Assembly: GCA_950295325.1 (NCBI GenBank) | Contig: OX485807.1 | Span: 23,471,666 to 23,535,665, forward strand | Origin: Polytrichum commune | Taxonomy: Eukaryota; Streptophyta; Polytrichopsida; Polytrichales; Polytrichaceae | DNA length: 64,000 nt | Reading direction: 5' to 3' | In this document: piece by piece, positions 32,857 to 46,400 of the stretch | How the letters are laid out: every line of letters begins with the position of its first letter | Numbering within the stretch: position 1 is the first letter of the stretch | Program-made: the position numbers and the translations under genes | Notes under the pieces: generated by a model | Told to the model about the DNA's origin: nothing | Database searches by the model: none | Seen by the model: the letters and a program-made list of their open reading frames with translations, nothing else

Positions 32857-33886
32857 TAGAATCTACTAGCAAGGATACCAAATCAGTGGCATCGTGCTGA
32901 CATAATGTATGATCACACTGCTTCACCACGGCGAATGCCTCTGCAAGTGTCGCTCGACCACCAAACTCCATGATGATCTTGGGTAGCGCCAAGTCAAGGA
33001 GACGTTTGTCAATCTTTGACAAAAACACCTTCACCAACTGACTTTCCGCGAACACACCTCTAGATTCTCTGGCAAACCTCGCCAACCTCGTATACATAGT
33101 ACGAGGTGTATCGTCCTTCTCCCGTCTAAAATCTTGTATCCGCTGCATCTAATCACGACGGAAGCCTCCGTACTCCTCTTGTAGATGCAGCTCAAATGCC
33201 CGCAATGGCTCAAAATCTGGCGGAGCCCCTAAAGAGGCTAAAGCCGCTTGGGTGGCCATGGCATAACGCGAGAGTGGAAGAACTGGGCTCGACGTACTCG
33301 CCGCAGTGGGAGCAAGACCCGTAGCCCTCGGCTCACCAGGAGGAGCTCCCTCCACATCCACCACATAACCTCCCTCCGGTGCCTCCGTTTTGACCTTCGG
33401 AACGGCCATGAAACTGGAAGCTTCGCCTTCTTTCAATGCGGATACCAACTCAACCCGAGTCTCCTAGTACCGCTCAACCTGGCGTAGCTCCATCCAATGA
33501 GCCTCCGTCCACTACTCATAAGTCTGAAGAGCTTCGTGCTCCAAATGCTGGGGTAGAAGCTCGAATGCATACCAATCCTTGAAATTAGTATTTCGTTGAC
33601 GCTTCTCCCCCATCTATGTTCTGAACCGAATTTTCCAATCTTGCAGGGAAATGGTCCACGCTCGACCAAAAAATCGGTCCCGGATGCCGCCTCGCGTCTC
33701 TTTCTTCATCTCGTCAAAGGATCCCACCCAGAGGACGTGAGACCGAGTGGCAGTTCCCCATGCCGAAGTAGGCTGAAAAGCCTCGTCGGGTGCTACCACG
33801 GATTCACTGTCCAAAAGGTCCGAAGATCGACCTTGCGATGATGCCGGAGACGGAGAACGATAATGTTGGCTCCGAGTTGTAACCAT
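32857..33886 (-). pseudogene. Retrotransposon gag remnant
   Basis: From MVTTRSQHYRSPSP at 33886, one frame runs to the MULE border at 32857. It passes a capsid-like retrotransposon gag segment (RIQDFRREKDDTPRTMYTRL and FLSKIDKRLLDLALPKII). Four or more in-frame TAG codons interrupt it near 33,608, 33,517, 33,466 and 33,149. They sit where tryptophan or glutamine codons would be expected by C-to-T or G-to-A change. Its C-terminal part should lie beyond the other end of the outer MULE. It is a broken plant Ty3-type gag with no active role. Confidence 0.65.
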
Positions 33887-36080
33887 AAACCCGCAATGGA
33901 TTTGGTCACTGGAACCAACAACCTAAACTAATGTGGTATTAGGGTAAAGGCAACCTGCACCTGCAACCACCACCAAATCTTATGGTATGTTGGTCATCAA
34001 TCCAGCCTCACCATAAGGGAATACAAGCACCGCCCACTTGATGCACACACAAGGGTCTCGTCGGTCATTACTCCGACCTCACCCCCACAATACCCTATCA
34101 TAAACTAGGACAACACAAAATAGGGCAATGTTGGAAGACTCCAACACAACAACCCGCAATGGGGGAAGGTACCACAACAAAATACAAGGAACAATGCAAT
34201 AACCGCACTGGATCCTCTTCCCCAACACAACACCTAAACAAAAATTGAAAGCGACCGCGACCAACCGGTACCCGCCTGCGGTTGGTGGTCAAAATGAAGA
34301 GCCCCTGTTGCTTAAAATAAATAAATTGCATAAGCACATCTCTCATCTAGTACTACAACATAAAATCCTCTCTTCCCTGAAGTCCATAGAATCTGTGTTT
34401 CTTAATACAATTTGCTCTTAACAATTATCTTGTTAAGTCGAATGGTGATTCCATATGCCACGCTCCACCCTTTGGCAATCCCTCAACAATCCAAATGAAT
34501 CCCAACACCTACAACTCCCTAAAATGATTCATAACGCCCACAAATTGCCCCTAAATAAAGCCAATGTCCACAACATGCCCCTTAATAAATCCAATGCCCA
34601 CAATCCACCATTAATCAAAAGAGAATGAAAATCCCCGCTTATGACAAATACCTCTATCAAGTCGTTGCGGAAGAAAAAGAAGCTAAATGCAAATTCGCCA
34701 AGATCCCACGTCCTCCGCGTGTTGCCGGATGCTCCCGCGAACCTCTCCCGTAATGCTCCACCCCTCTCAACAAAATAATTTTGTACCAAACGTATACACA
34801 ACCCACAATCGCCAAGAAACTCGAAAATATGCCCTCAACCTTGGTGCTGAAGTGTGATATTCATAAGTCCAAGAATTTCATTATCTTCTTGCTTGACCTC
34901 TCGATACCTTAGTTTATTGTATGTTGTATTGTTATTGTATTGAAAAATACAATGACAAATACAATAAACTATTTTTTGTTTTTTTGTTTTTTTTTTAAAA
35001 AAAAAATTTAAAAAATTTTAAAAAAAAAAACTGCAACAGAGGGAGGGGGTAGCCTAAGGAGCCTAGGTAGCTAGCTGGGGGTAGCCTAGGGGGACTAGGT
35101 GGCTAGCTAGGCTCGGGTTAGGGGGTAGGTGGGGGTAGGGGGGAGCTAGCTGGCTAGCTGGGGCTAGGTAGGGGAGGTAGAGTAGATGGGGGAAGATAGC
35201 TAGGGGAAGGGAGAGGAAGGTACAGGGGGAGGAGAAAGGAAGGTACGGGAGGGGGAGGGGGTACCCGGGGGGGAAGGAGGAGGAGGAGGAGGAGGGGGGA
35301 GGGGGGAGCCGCCGGCCGCCGCCGCAGCTCTGCTGGACTCCGGAACAGACCAGGAGCTCCGGCTCCTAGAATCGGCTCCTCTCCTTTTTTATTTATTTAT
35401 TTTTTAAATAAACTTGAACTCAAATTGGAATGAAGAATGCTCTACACAAGCTCAATGATACGAATTCAAGCTTGCAAGCGGAAAAATGACAAGAAATTCC
35501 GTAGAAAATTCAATAATTCATCACCACAATTCACCTTGATGTGGCCTTCAAAAACAAACATTCTTCATCTTGTTGCACCGCAAATCCGCGGTGTTCTCTC
35601 TCCAGAACTTTGCAACTTCATCACTCCTTGTCCTCATGCCTTTCCTTGTGTGTTATATATCAAGAATGTAGAAGAAAACAACAAAAATGAAGCATTTTTG
35701 CTAAGTGAGAAGGAAGAGAGTAGAACACTCATAATAGCTTTAAATCTCTCTTCAAATGCACACAACTAGTCAAGCTATCTCTCACTCCACCAAGGAAGAA
35801 TCCAAGAATGTAAGTAGGGGAAGAAGAACTTAAGATTTATTGCAAAATCATGCAATCTACACCTTACACAAGCTCTCTCCACATACTAACTCACAAGACT
35901 TGACTTGGCAAGAATGCCAAGCCAAGGAGGAGGCTCCTCACTTAGAAGCCTTCCTCTCCACATCTAGATTCATCCATCTAAATCTAGATGGATGAAATCC
36001 AACGGATAAGGTGCGGCCGTCAACGCCGCATACCGTGACAGTATGCTAATGCCTCAAATTACTTATTCTCACGTTAGTTT
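33887..36080 (-). other. Possible leader/LTR side of the gag remnant, with low-complexity DNA
   Basis: This lies upstream of the gag on the minus strand. It contains a homopolymer T/A block (34976-35030) and a G-rich block of GGTAGCTAGC- and GGGGGTAGG-like repeats (35040-35330). A hairpin, CATCTAGATTCATCC with CTAGATGGATGAA, lies near 35,960. No LTR pair or primer site could be found, so the retrotransposon assignment is weak. No gene is seen. Confidence 0.35.
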
Positions 36081-38035
36081 GTAAATGATACAAAGAGTCC
36101 ACCTCTCGGGCCTTCAAGTAATCACTAAGGATTCAAATGTCTCCCACAAACTTCAAAAGCAAGCCCCAACTGAAGCAACGACCACTCAACCTAAACAATC
36201 CCAGTCGCCTCCCCATCGCAATTCATCACAAGCAACATGTCAAGAGGAATCCAACAACATATTTTTAGCCAATATCCATCATGGATCATTCACATTCCAC
36301 AACCAAATCTAGCACAAGTTCTGCTACACAAGTTTTTATCGTAATGTCATGTACTACACCAACTCGATGGCAACCCAAACAATTTATAAACGATATTACA
36401 TTTAGATATTCACATTGGGACCCAAACCCAATTCACATTTCTCCTTACATTGTCTTTTTCCAAGACAACTAATATTCTAGTTCAACAAATGCAATTTTAA
36501 AACTCATAATGGTTGAATGTGCTCTTCCTCCAATCACCAGTATCTTCCTACGCTCTACTCACAACACCCCTCAAATAAATAATTGGAGCGCCATGACCAA
36601 CTTCTTGTTTTTACTCCAGATCTGCGTCACCAATCTGCACCCATCACAAGCACCTTCAACTTCATCAACTGCTAAGGTACATTCTCTCCCCCAACATCCC
36701 CCAACATCCCCCAACATACTCACAAATGCTCAACACCAATACCCCTCTAACCAAGGCTCTCCAACCACCAATACTCCACACATATCACAATCTATCACAT
36801 TCACATGGCTACCCTTACGCTATGCATGCTCTCAACATGCCAACATTTCTACCTCAACATAGTTAATTCGCATACTCTTGTGGGATACCTTAATCAACTT
36901 ATTCCACTTACAAAGTGTCCCAGCTTAGCTCTTGAGCTCAACACCTATGACCCTCATTTGGTGCCTCCCAATCACTTCCCACAACAACGAAGACCAACAA
37001 TCCCATTGACTCCCAAGGCTGTCCCTTTGGTTTCTTTGCACCAACAACAACAACTAGCCTGCTTCAATGATCTTCACCACCCTATCCACATGTCTCCACC
37101 CATCTTCCCACAAAACCTCAACTATTGGCCAATCCACCACTTATCTTATACCCCCACCACTTCTCTCATACTTCATGTGCATTATCCACCATGCGTACCA
37201 CATATTCTCCACCTAATTCTGCCAAAAAATCTTATAGCAACAACACTCTTTAACCTCCTCTACCCAACATTTCACCACTCCATGCCTCCACCCATTTCAT
37301 ATTCTTCAACTGGATCTCCATCTTTACATTCCATGCCGCATCAAGTAACCTACTCCCCCTCCCACTCACAAAGAGTATGCCTCTGTTTCTCAATACATAC
37401 AATTGTCCTCTCACTTGTACATACTACACAATCAACAATTCTTTCAAACTTCTTTGTTACCTACTTAATTTACCTCACAAGGGTTACACTCACATGCACA
37501 CTAATTCAACTCACCTTCCACTCTATTGTTTACTTACCTACAAACTTGCACCAACTTACATTACATAGAACATGACCACCTTATCAATCTTCATCCACAA
37601 TGATAACTCCTCCCCACCTCAAACTGCTAACAAGTCTTCAAGCGGCCGACCCTCCCGATCCTCAAACATCTTATATTCAACAACACCTGGAGCTCCAATC
37701 CAGAACCGGAGATGACATTGGAAAAATTGCAGAACATTGCTACATCAGCAGTTCATACCACATACAAGATGTGGTGGTTGAGGTGATGGAATTCTAGCCC
37801 AATGTTGCGTGCAGCTAATCATTTCCCATCTTCTTCAACAAAGGAATTTTATTTGATTTAGTTCTTGCTCGAGCATCTCTATGGGCGCATGTATTTTATA
37901 ATATTTCAATTTCATGTCACATGTAGATTTTTAATTACTTAATGTGATTCTCATTTTCATATATTGATTTTATGTATGTTTATATTTTCTTCATTATGTA
38001 GCTGGATGTTAGGTTGTAAAAGAATTCAAGAATAT
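36081..38035. other. C/A-rich low-complexity region without a supported gene
   Basis: Long open frames here (for example 36805-37575) come from a strand rich in CAC, ACC and CTC, and translate to histidine/proline/threonine/serine-rich text without domain structure. A short CATCCCCCAA repeat lies near 36,690. I do not call a gene. Confidence 0.5.
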
Positions 38036-38039
38036 TGTG

Positions 38040-39340
38040 AAAGAGTTGGCTAAAGTCAACTGGACGAATGATATACTCAAGGCATATGATTATATTGAGA
38101 AATGCGTGTTATGCTTTGGGATAAAACATTCTTCACTTTAATATGTGCAATACTTGCATCCTCTAAAGACACCAAGCTTTCAGACTTCTTTTTCGGAGAG
38201 ATAGCTATGAAGAAAATTTTATACAAGTAATTTGAACTTTAATACCGCATTTAAATTGTTGAATATTCTTAGTATTATTTTGCAAGTTGCAATGCAAAGA
38301 CTAAGTATGTGTCATTGTTTAATATATGTACATACGAAGGGAGTTGCTCGCAAAGAAAGTAATAGAATTTCTCTCTTTGCCTGTTTTTTTAAATGTTTGG
38401 GTAGATAAAATCCACAAAAATTTCATTTACACTCCCGTACAATTAAAACTTTGGGATTTTCATATTCTCAAAAAATGTCTTTGGTTTGTAAATTGTTCTG
38501 TTGCTTTCTATCCAACAGAAGAAGAGACTGAGCATAAGGCTGTGATCGGAAGTACGCCCCTTGATGCATCGCAAGATACAATTGAAACCAATAATGTTGA
38601 TTTCCAACCCATGCAAGAAGATATGGTCACACAAACCGAAAAACGTAAAAAAACTAAGAAGGTTTACATTCCACCTACACCTTGAAACGTAACCATCAAT
38701 GATGCAACATGTATATATACTCCTATCGACGTAGACAAATCTTTCTCTTTCTCGCAACAAGTCTAGATTGTGGTTCAACAACATGTAGGGCCTTCTTCAT
38801 CATTGATTCAAGTGTTGTTGGAAAATACCTCTATCATGGGATTGATATCAACTCCCTCACATATTTTATTATTGAAGACTCACGACTTTGTAAAGAAAGT
38901 GAGCATCTACATCCTTTCTTTGATGATTCAATAATTATATTTAATTGTTAACTTATTATCCTCAAATAAAATTGTTATCATTTTTCCTAATGTTGTTTTA
39001 TTGTTTGTAAGTGCAGTTTGATGATGTGCATACAACATAAATTTCAAACGATACATGCCCGTACAGAGGATTCGACTTGTTGATCACAGATTTTTCTGAA
39101 GGACTTCCCATGCCTCTTGTCTCACTATTTGCTATTCCTGAATGGAATAATCAATATAGTGATGGAATAGAAGCAATTTTTGAATTTGCATTCCATTTTC
39201 TTCACGATAATGCACACATACTCTTATTTGTGTCAGAATCCAAAAATGTTTGACTTGATGTTCGAACATTTGCAGCAACTTACAAATTTAATTTCATTAG
39301 AGATTGGTGAGGCATCAACTCAATGCATCTATACTCAGGT
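38040..39340 (+). pseudogene. Gene C: decayed third copy of the ParB/methylase-like gene
   Basis: Three exon-like blocks match genes A and B in order. At about 38100-38225, EMRVMLWDKTF and AMKKILYK match the WRILLWDRAF..AIKRVAYR exon. At 38329-38640, YIRRELLAKKVIEFLSLP and VWVDKIHKNFIYT match YIMRELVAKNALASSSLP in gene B. At 39068-39340, RGFDLLITDFSEGLPMP, PEWNNQYSDGIEAIFEFA and YKFNFIRDW match the methylase-like exon. A frameshift in the first block and two in-frame TGA codons in the last show it is dead. The SAM motif part was not found. It lies outside the outer MULE, so it comes from another insertion or an older relative. Confidence 0.65.
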
Positions 39341-39994
39341 GTGGATGCATCTGCAAAGATATGTGTAGTTAATAATTATTTCAAGTTTCTTACATGAAAG
39401 TATCAATGTTGGCGTGAAAAACACTCGTATATTAATATCCACAATGTTGTTGGTTTTATAGTAAAAGAAATTTCGCATATTTTTGTACCGCCGAGCCAAA
39501 AAAAATAACATGGCCATATCATTTAACAAGAATGAAGTCCTCATAAAAAAATGTTACCCTAAACCCTAAACCATACTAGTACTGGTTGTCCCAATAAATC
39601 CAAACGCTTTCCCCTCACATTCACTACTTTCCTAAAGCACAAAACATCACCTTTGATAATGTATCCTTACCTACTTAGTACTAAATAAAAGAAAACTAGA
39701 CAACAAACAAAAACCCGTACCCCCTCCTAATTAAAGATAGCTTGTTTGTATTAAAACCCCAGAGCCCACCTCCCCACAGGAGGCATAAAACCATACACTG
39801 CATCACGGAATACCGTGATCAGTGCATGGCTAACGGGCTCGCATTCACGCTGGTATCATATACTGGCGTTACTTTTTCTTTTCTTTTCTTTTCTTTTCCT
39901 CCCCATTCTCTCCCAAAATGACCCATATACATACCTAGGTATCAAATTGGTCCCATCCTCAAATGGACACTCCAAAAACATATTACTTTTGATT

Positions 39995-40025
<31 letters not shown>

Positions 40026-40421
40026 TTATATATATTTAAAGCTCCTTTTTCTTGTCCTCCCCGGCAAAAATCAAAATACTTAACACTGTCATCCAACCCG
40101 GAATTGAGCACACCTTTTACGTAGCCCCATTTTCCCTTCCAACTATAACCAAATTAGATAAATTACTTATCAAACTCACCAAATCTATATGTCGGATTTC
40201 ACATAGTCCCCCCCCCCCCATTTTCTAGCATGCCGCTAGTTCGTAGACAATTCTTCAGTTTTTTTTTTTTTTTTCTCTCTCTCTATAAACTTCTCGTATC
40301 TAGGGGGTTCAATCTCATGGTCACCCACACATGTCATTCGCATTTCCAACAAAGAGTGCACCAATCCCCAGAGTTAGGAGACACGTTGGGTGTTTCCACA
40401 TGATTAGTACCGTATTCTCAC
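39341..40421. other. Intergenic region downstream of the UGT gene
   Basis: No gene seen. It contains a TTTTC microsatellite near 39,880, an AC run joined to an AT run at 39997-40030, a C-run at 40208, and a T-run followed by CTCTCTCT at 40258-40285. Confidence 0.5.
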
Positions 40422-43400
40422 TCACTTGGGTTGGTTGAGTGTCTCTGCAATACCGCGTCCGTCGTCGATCTTGGCCAATTCAACGAGAAAAGGGTCCAAA
40501 GAAGCAGTGGAGGTTGTGTGAACAGCTGCCTTCTGCTTCAGCTCCCCGATTCTAGATCGCAATGAATCACTCATCTTCTTATCTTGCAACACCAATCTTG
40601 CCACTCTCTCCACTTCCTCCTTCGTCACAAGCCCTGTGTTGAGGTCCTTATTAACCTCTACAGCCACCTTGGCTATGTCCACCAAAAATCTGACATTGGC
40701 CACAACTTTGTATAAGATTAGATTGAAGCTTGTTAGATTACTAAGGGCCGGTTTACACTATGCACCAGGACGACGGACCAGGGCGTTGTAAGAGGGTTGA
40801 TTGGTTGCTAAAGTCGTCACTGTAAGAGCGTTGATTGACTGTTGAACTTGTCCCAAGACCACTTCGGTTTACACCAAGGAAAAAATGATAGAGTGACCAT
40901 GGAGGTCGAGGTCTCCAAAAGAAATATTTTAAGGCTTAATTAATACATTGACATGGTCCAACGGGTTTTGCGGTGAGAGAGGCAAGAGAGGTGGTCTGGT
41001 AAAAAAAGGCAAGGGCCCATGGCAAAGAAATGTTGGTATAATGCTTTTTAATGAATTTTTTTGGGGGGCTTCATGTACAACTCTTACAACTAGGTAAGGC
41101 TCACAAGGAACACTTTTTAGCATCTATATGATGTGATGAATCTTGAGAAGCAAGTCCGTCCTCTATTTGCCTAGATCATATTATAGCCCATGAGACATAC
41201 CATATCTTCCATGCCCTACCTCTTATACTTGCGCAGATGTTTCATCAAACAATGTGGACATCTAGAACTCAAGAATTTGAGTACACATGGTGAAGCGGGT
41301 TGCAAATAATGCTCAATGTACAACACAAGGTACATGTCACATGTACAAATTAAATCGTTCATTTTTTTTTTTGTAAAAATTGTTGTGAGAAGATTTGCAA
41401 GCCACATCTTCGACACATTTAACAAGAAGTGAAGACAAGAGAAGCCCAAGAGAAGACAAGAGAATAAGCAAACTTGAATTTCTTTTTCAAGAATGCCCTT
41501 TTTGGGCATGTCTTTACAAAAAAATTGGCACATTCATTTTGTGGTGATTTTTGGTCATTCTTCTTGGTCCACATTCGGCTTACACCTAGTGAGGGGCCCA
41601 AGGCTTTCAAAACTGATTTTTTAAGAAGTCGGACCATGAAAATTGGACCATGAACTCGGACCATTGAAAAAGGCCATCTTTCATGGTCCAACTTCATGGT
41701 CCATAATGTAAACCGGCCCTAAGCCATCTTTACATATTCCGCAAGCCTAGGGGTTTTGGGGGAATTATGCCCCCATAATTACTGGTCAACCTAACTAGCC
41801 TAACAAGAACAAGCAAAGCTACAATGTTTGCTTCATTTTGAGATAGTAGATACTTTAAGGTAGATATGGCATGGGAGCGATTATTGAATGATGAACAATG
41901 ATATGAATCACACCACTTGGCTCATAGCATTATCAACCTTGGACTTCCCAAGCCTATGAAAGGGTTGTTTCACCCTTGATTTCACTCAATGTTGGTTATG
42001 GAATTTTCATGAAGAAGTTTTGAGGTTAAAATGTAATTTATCCATAGAATCTTGAAACATGGGAGATGAACTATTTTGAGAGGGAAATGGGCATGAATAA
42101 CCTTTGGATTTTTAGATCATAATAATTGAAGGAAGGAATACTACAAGAAAATAACATGTTCTACCCCCCAAAAAAGGGCCTTTGACTAATCAAATTGACC
42201 TAGAAATGAGCGGAATATTTGTGTAATCCATTGGATGGAAACAACTCAATAGGCTAGCCACCTTGCAGTTGGAGTAATATGTAACTTATCTCATAATTCT
42301 AACCGCATATGTGCAAAGAGTTCCCTAAAAATTAGAGTGTCTAAATGTTAAACTGAATGCTCAATGTGAGCACAAAGGTTGTTTTTACATGAACATTAAA
42401 AATAATTGACTTTTACCAAAATAAACATCCTTGATGTTCATGCAAAGTTTGGATTGGAGTGGCAACCATTGATAGGAGTCAACACCCTTACATGAGCTTC
42501 CAACACAACAAAAACATGGCCACTACTTACTTTGACCTAAAAATTTATTAAAAAATTTATTAAAAAAAAATCACATTTTAAACATCTCCAAATTGCATGG
42601 CTCATGGTAGATATCCATTTTGGCTTCATGTTTATCGCTATTTTGATTGGGAATGAACCCATAAGGTGGGGTTAATGTAGTAAAGAAATCACCCATCAAC
42701 AAAAAATGGGTTGCTTGGGAATTTAGGGGTTGAGGGCATGTTTACACTAGTGACCAATGACCATGACCATCACATTCTAAAATTTGTCATTGGTTGAGAA
42801 GTAAGTGGTGGTCCCACTTCATTTTACACAAGGTCACCAAAAATAAAAATGACCATGAATGAGCATGTTAGAAAATGAATGAGAAATTGACATGGAAATG
42901 ACATGAAATCCTACATATCTAGATATGTATAATGTTTGGTGGTCACCCAGATTTTGCAACAAGGTAACTTAAATGAGTTGTCTTAGTGGAACAAAAAGGC
43001 GACCATATAAGAAGAACAAAAAAATTGTGTTTAATAGCGTAATCTAAGTTTGCTTTACATTATGTCCCATGACGAAGGCTTTCCAAAAGTGACAGATTTC
43101 TCTTGGTCATGGTCTTTGGACTGCCAGCCATGACCACAAGTATCCTAAATCATTTTTTATGAAATGGCCCTAAGTGAGGAGAGGGCCTGTTCAATGAACA
43201 GGTAGAACCGGCTGCTAGTTACAGATGAACCGGTTGAGGTTGAGAAATAGCCGGTAGAAGTCCAAGACTTCAGGAATATTACCACTCATTTTAGAGGAAT
43301 CTATGGAATATACCTCAAATAAATCAAGAAAATCCGAAAGATGTCGACACGTAACCAGTTGGAACTGGACACAACTAGAATCTCGACCGATTATGCCCAT

Positions 43401-46400
43401 AAATCTCCCCGGACACTGACGCTGTTCCTTTTGACTGATGAGAGTTGAACCAACTCGTTGCACACTTGCCTCTACATTGCAGAGCGACGATTGCTCAAGA
43501 AAATCAACATATTTGGATTCCACTGGTCGTTGGACTAATTATTCCACTGTGCTCTGAAGGTATTCATATGATTCTTGCCTGAACTCGTTGAGAGGGATAT
43601 ATGCAACAAAAATCACGTAGTCCTCATAAAATTAGAAACAGGTTGTGGAGAGATAAGTACCTGCTATTCATCTTCTGCTCCGCTCTATTGGGCAAAGTCA
43701 ACATTGGCACACCGGCGGAAATAATACTCTCCAAAATTGAGACCCAACCACCTTGCGAAAGAAAGGCGCCGCAAGCGGGGTGGTTGAGGATGCGGGTCTG
43801 TGGAACCCACCAGGTAACAATCTTCCCCCTCTCCTTCGTACGCTCTTCGAATCCTGATTACCACCATGATGCTCAGAGAAAACATATGCACAATTAATTG
43901 TGTCACCACCATTGCAAGCAAGCTAGTTAATTTAAGGCAACAACAGCCATGGACACTATTCTAGCTGATGCGCCAATAGACATAGCAAATTGAAATAAAA
44001 CAAAGGGATCCTTGCCATGCCAGAAGTGAAGTATTCCCCAGCCACATGGCTCAAGTGCAAATCCGTGATTGTCTTAGAGTGCAAAGCGTATGTTCTCTTG
44101 AAGAAGGTTGCTCTCTTATGTGTGTGCACCCATGTCGATTAACCTACTTGTTGGGTTGCCTTGCATTCTCAAGCATTGAAGTGTTGCGGTGACTAACCTA
44201 CTTTGAAATCGTTTTGCCTAACTAGGTATTCACATGTTGTTCCAGTTCAACTGCAGATGGTGTTTCTTCCCCATGGTTTACATGGTTAAATGAACCAATG
44301 GCCGATAGGAGATTTTGTTTCCCTCCACTTCTAGTGCCCCATTCAAAGAATTCTATAGCCGGAGTCTAAGAAGTACAAACCACCCAAGCATAAGATATGA
44401 TGGAAATGAGCTTTGAAATTAAGCTCTGTGGAGAAGGAGATCTCCTCTCTTTCACTCCCATGCTCCCCTCTTTTATTGCTCCTCATCCTAAGAATGGGAG
44501 TTAACCTAAGTTCACATAGAGCTCCTCTGAAATGAAAGAGGCGCGATGGCTATTTGCAAGCTTCAAAATGATGGACCGACGTCGTGCATACCCATTTCCA
44601 AAGAAAAGTGGGTGAATTTGCAGTACCTGGAGGGAGGCACTTGGTGAGTGTGTCTGGTGAAGTAGTTGTATTGTTGGGATCATTTGTGGCAAGGCGTGCT
44701 GCGAATAAGAAGTATTGCTCGCTTGCCTCGAGACCAAGGGCGAACTCCTTCATCTCCTCCCACCCAACCTGCCTAATGGTGCCAAATGCAATGTATAGAA
44801 CTGAACGAGGAGGTTTCGTGTCCAACCATTGGAATAAACTCTCTTCACCTGCATCCATTAGAGTTGATTCTGGAGCAGGAGGTGAGAACAAGGGTCCCAC
44901 AGGGATGACTCGGGGCACCTAATTACACACCATTCACAACATTTTAAACCTGGTTGTAGATATTTGTGTATTCTTAACAAAGGTCAGAGTATCAAAATAT
45001 CAATGATACGTAGGTATTGAGAGGGGTTGTGATTACCAGGTTGTGGAGGGGAATATTTTCAACCAATGCGAAGGGATAGTTGAAGGTTTGTAAGTAGCAA
45101 CGTCCATAATTTAGGGGAAGATACTCATCTCCATCTGAGGGTTGTCTTATCTCATATCTTTGAAGGTTACAAATTGTAGGAGTTCTAAGAAACTTGGAAA
45201 ATGCATAGTTTAAGGATTTCCTAAGAAATAACATTGGTTGATTTGAAGTTATTATAGAACTTAGATTACTTGGGAATTATAATAGACATGAGCCCACTCC
45301 CTTGTGGTTTAATCTCTTTTGAGACATAGAAATTTGGTTTGTTTGTTTCTCTAATTAACCTTTGATATGTTTTCCTCTATGGATCAAGAAAATATGGTTA
45401 TAACAAAGATATAATTATGCAAATCCATTTGTTTGCAAGCCTTCTTTGCATTTCGTGGCACATAGATGCATATTTTTAAAACAATTTTTTTGGAAATTTA
45501 AAGTGAATCTTTTTACAATCTCTAGTTTGCTTCAAGACTGGTATTCTTGAATGAAAATAGATGAGACAATCGAAAAATTTATGTAATATAAGTGGGGACG
45601 GAACAAACAAACTCCTAAACATGGTTCCCAGTTCAAAACATGTATACTTCTTGACATCCACATAAAGTCACTTGAAAACAATTTGATGAAGTTTATTTTA
45701 TGATATATCATTTGTAAAGACGAGTTAAAGGTTTCATATCATCTAGTATAAAGAGAGAATGCACAATTAGTATGAAACTACTAAAAGCGTTTAGGAGTTA
45801 AAAGAGCGACGCAATAGTTCAAGTGCCCACCTGCTGGCCGAGTGTAGAAGCACGGGAATAGAGGTGGTCAAGGGCAACAAACACGTGCTCTTCGAACTCA
45901 CGAAAAGTATTGACAAGAACTATGGGAGCCTCGGCCGCTTTTTGGGACATCCGCATGTATAGATCGTAGCTAAAGCTAATAAGTTCATCTCCGTGCAAAT
46001 CTGTGGGTAGCTCCGATGGATGCAACTTCATTCCAGGGAACTCAATGAGGTCAGTTTGGTTGCTTTCGTTCAAGGGCAACCTGCCTTCTGCTACCAAAGT
46101 CAGCGCCTGTCAATCACCACATGTACATGGCTCTCTTATTTAAACGAACTATTAATTTATAGCTTGAAAGTCGATTTGAAAATCAGTTGGTCCTCTGAAT
46201 ATGGCATCACAGACCCTGAGTAGTGTAATGAGGATCAAATTGGAATGAATTTTCCCTCAATACGAAGGGGACTTGTTTTTACTAGAGTCCCTTCATCCAT
46301 GATGTATGATGTATGATGTATGATGTATGATGTATGATGTATGATGTAAGATGCATCCCAAACCCTCCCCGTACTAGAGTTCAAGTTGAGACTTTGCAAG

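Noticed and set aside
35040-35330. G-rich block as a possible telomere-like or G-quadruplex array
   Set aside because: The motif is an irregular GGTAGCTAGC/GGGGTAGG mixture without telomere repeats; it is better called low complexity.
36085-37575. Long plus-strand ORFs rich in His, Pro and Thr
   Set aside because: Caused by C/A-rich composition; there is no domain, splice pattern or homology to neighbours.
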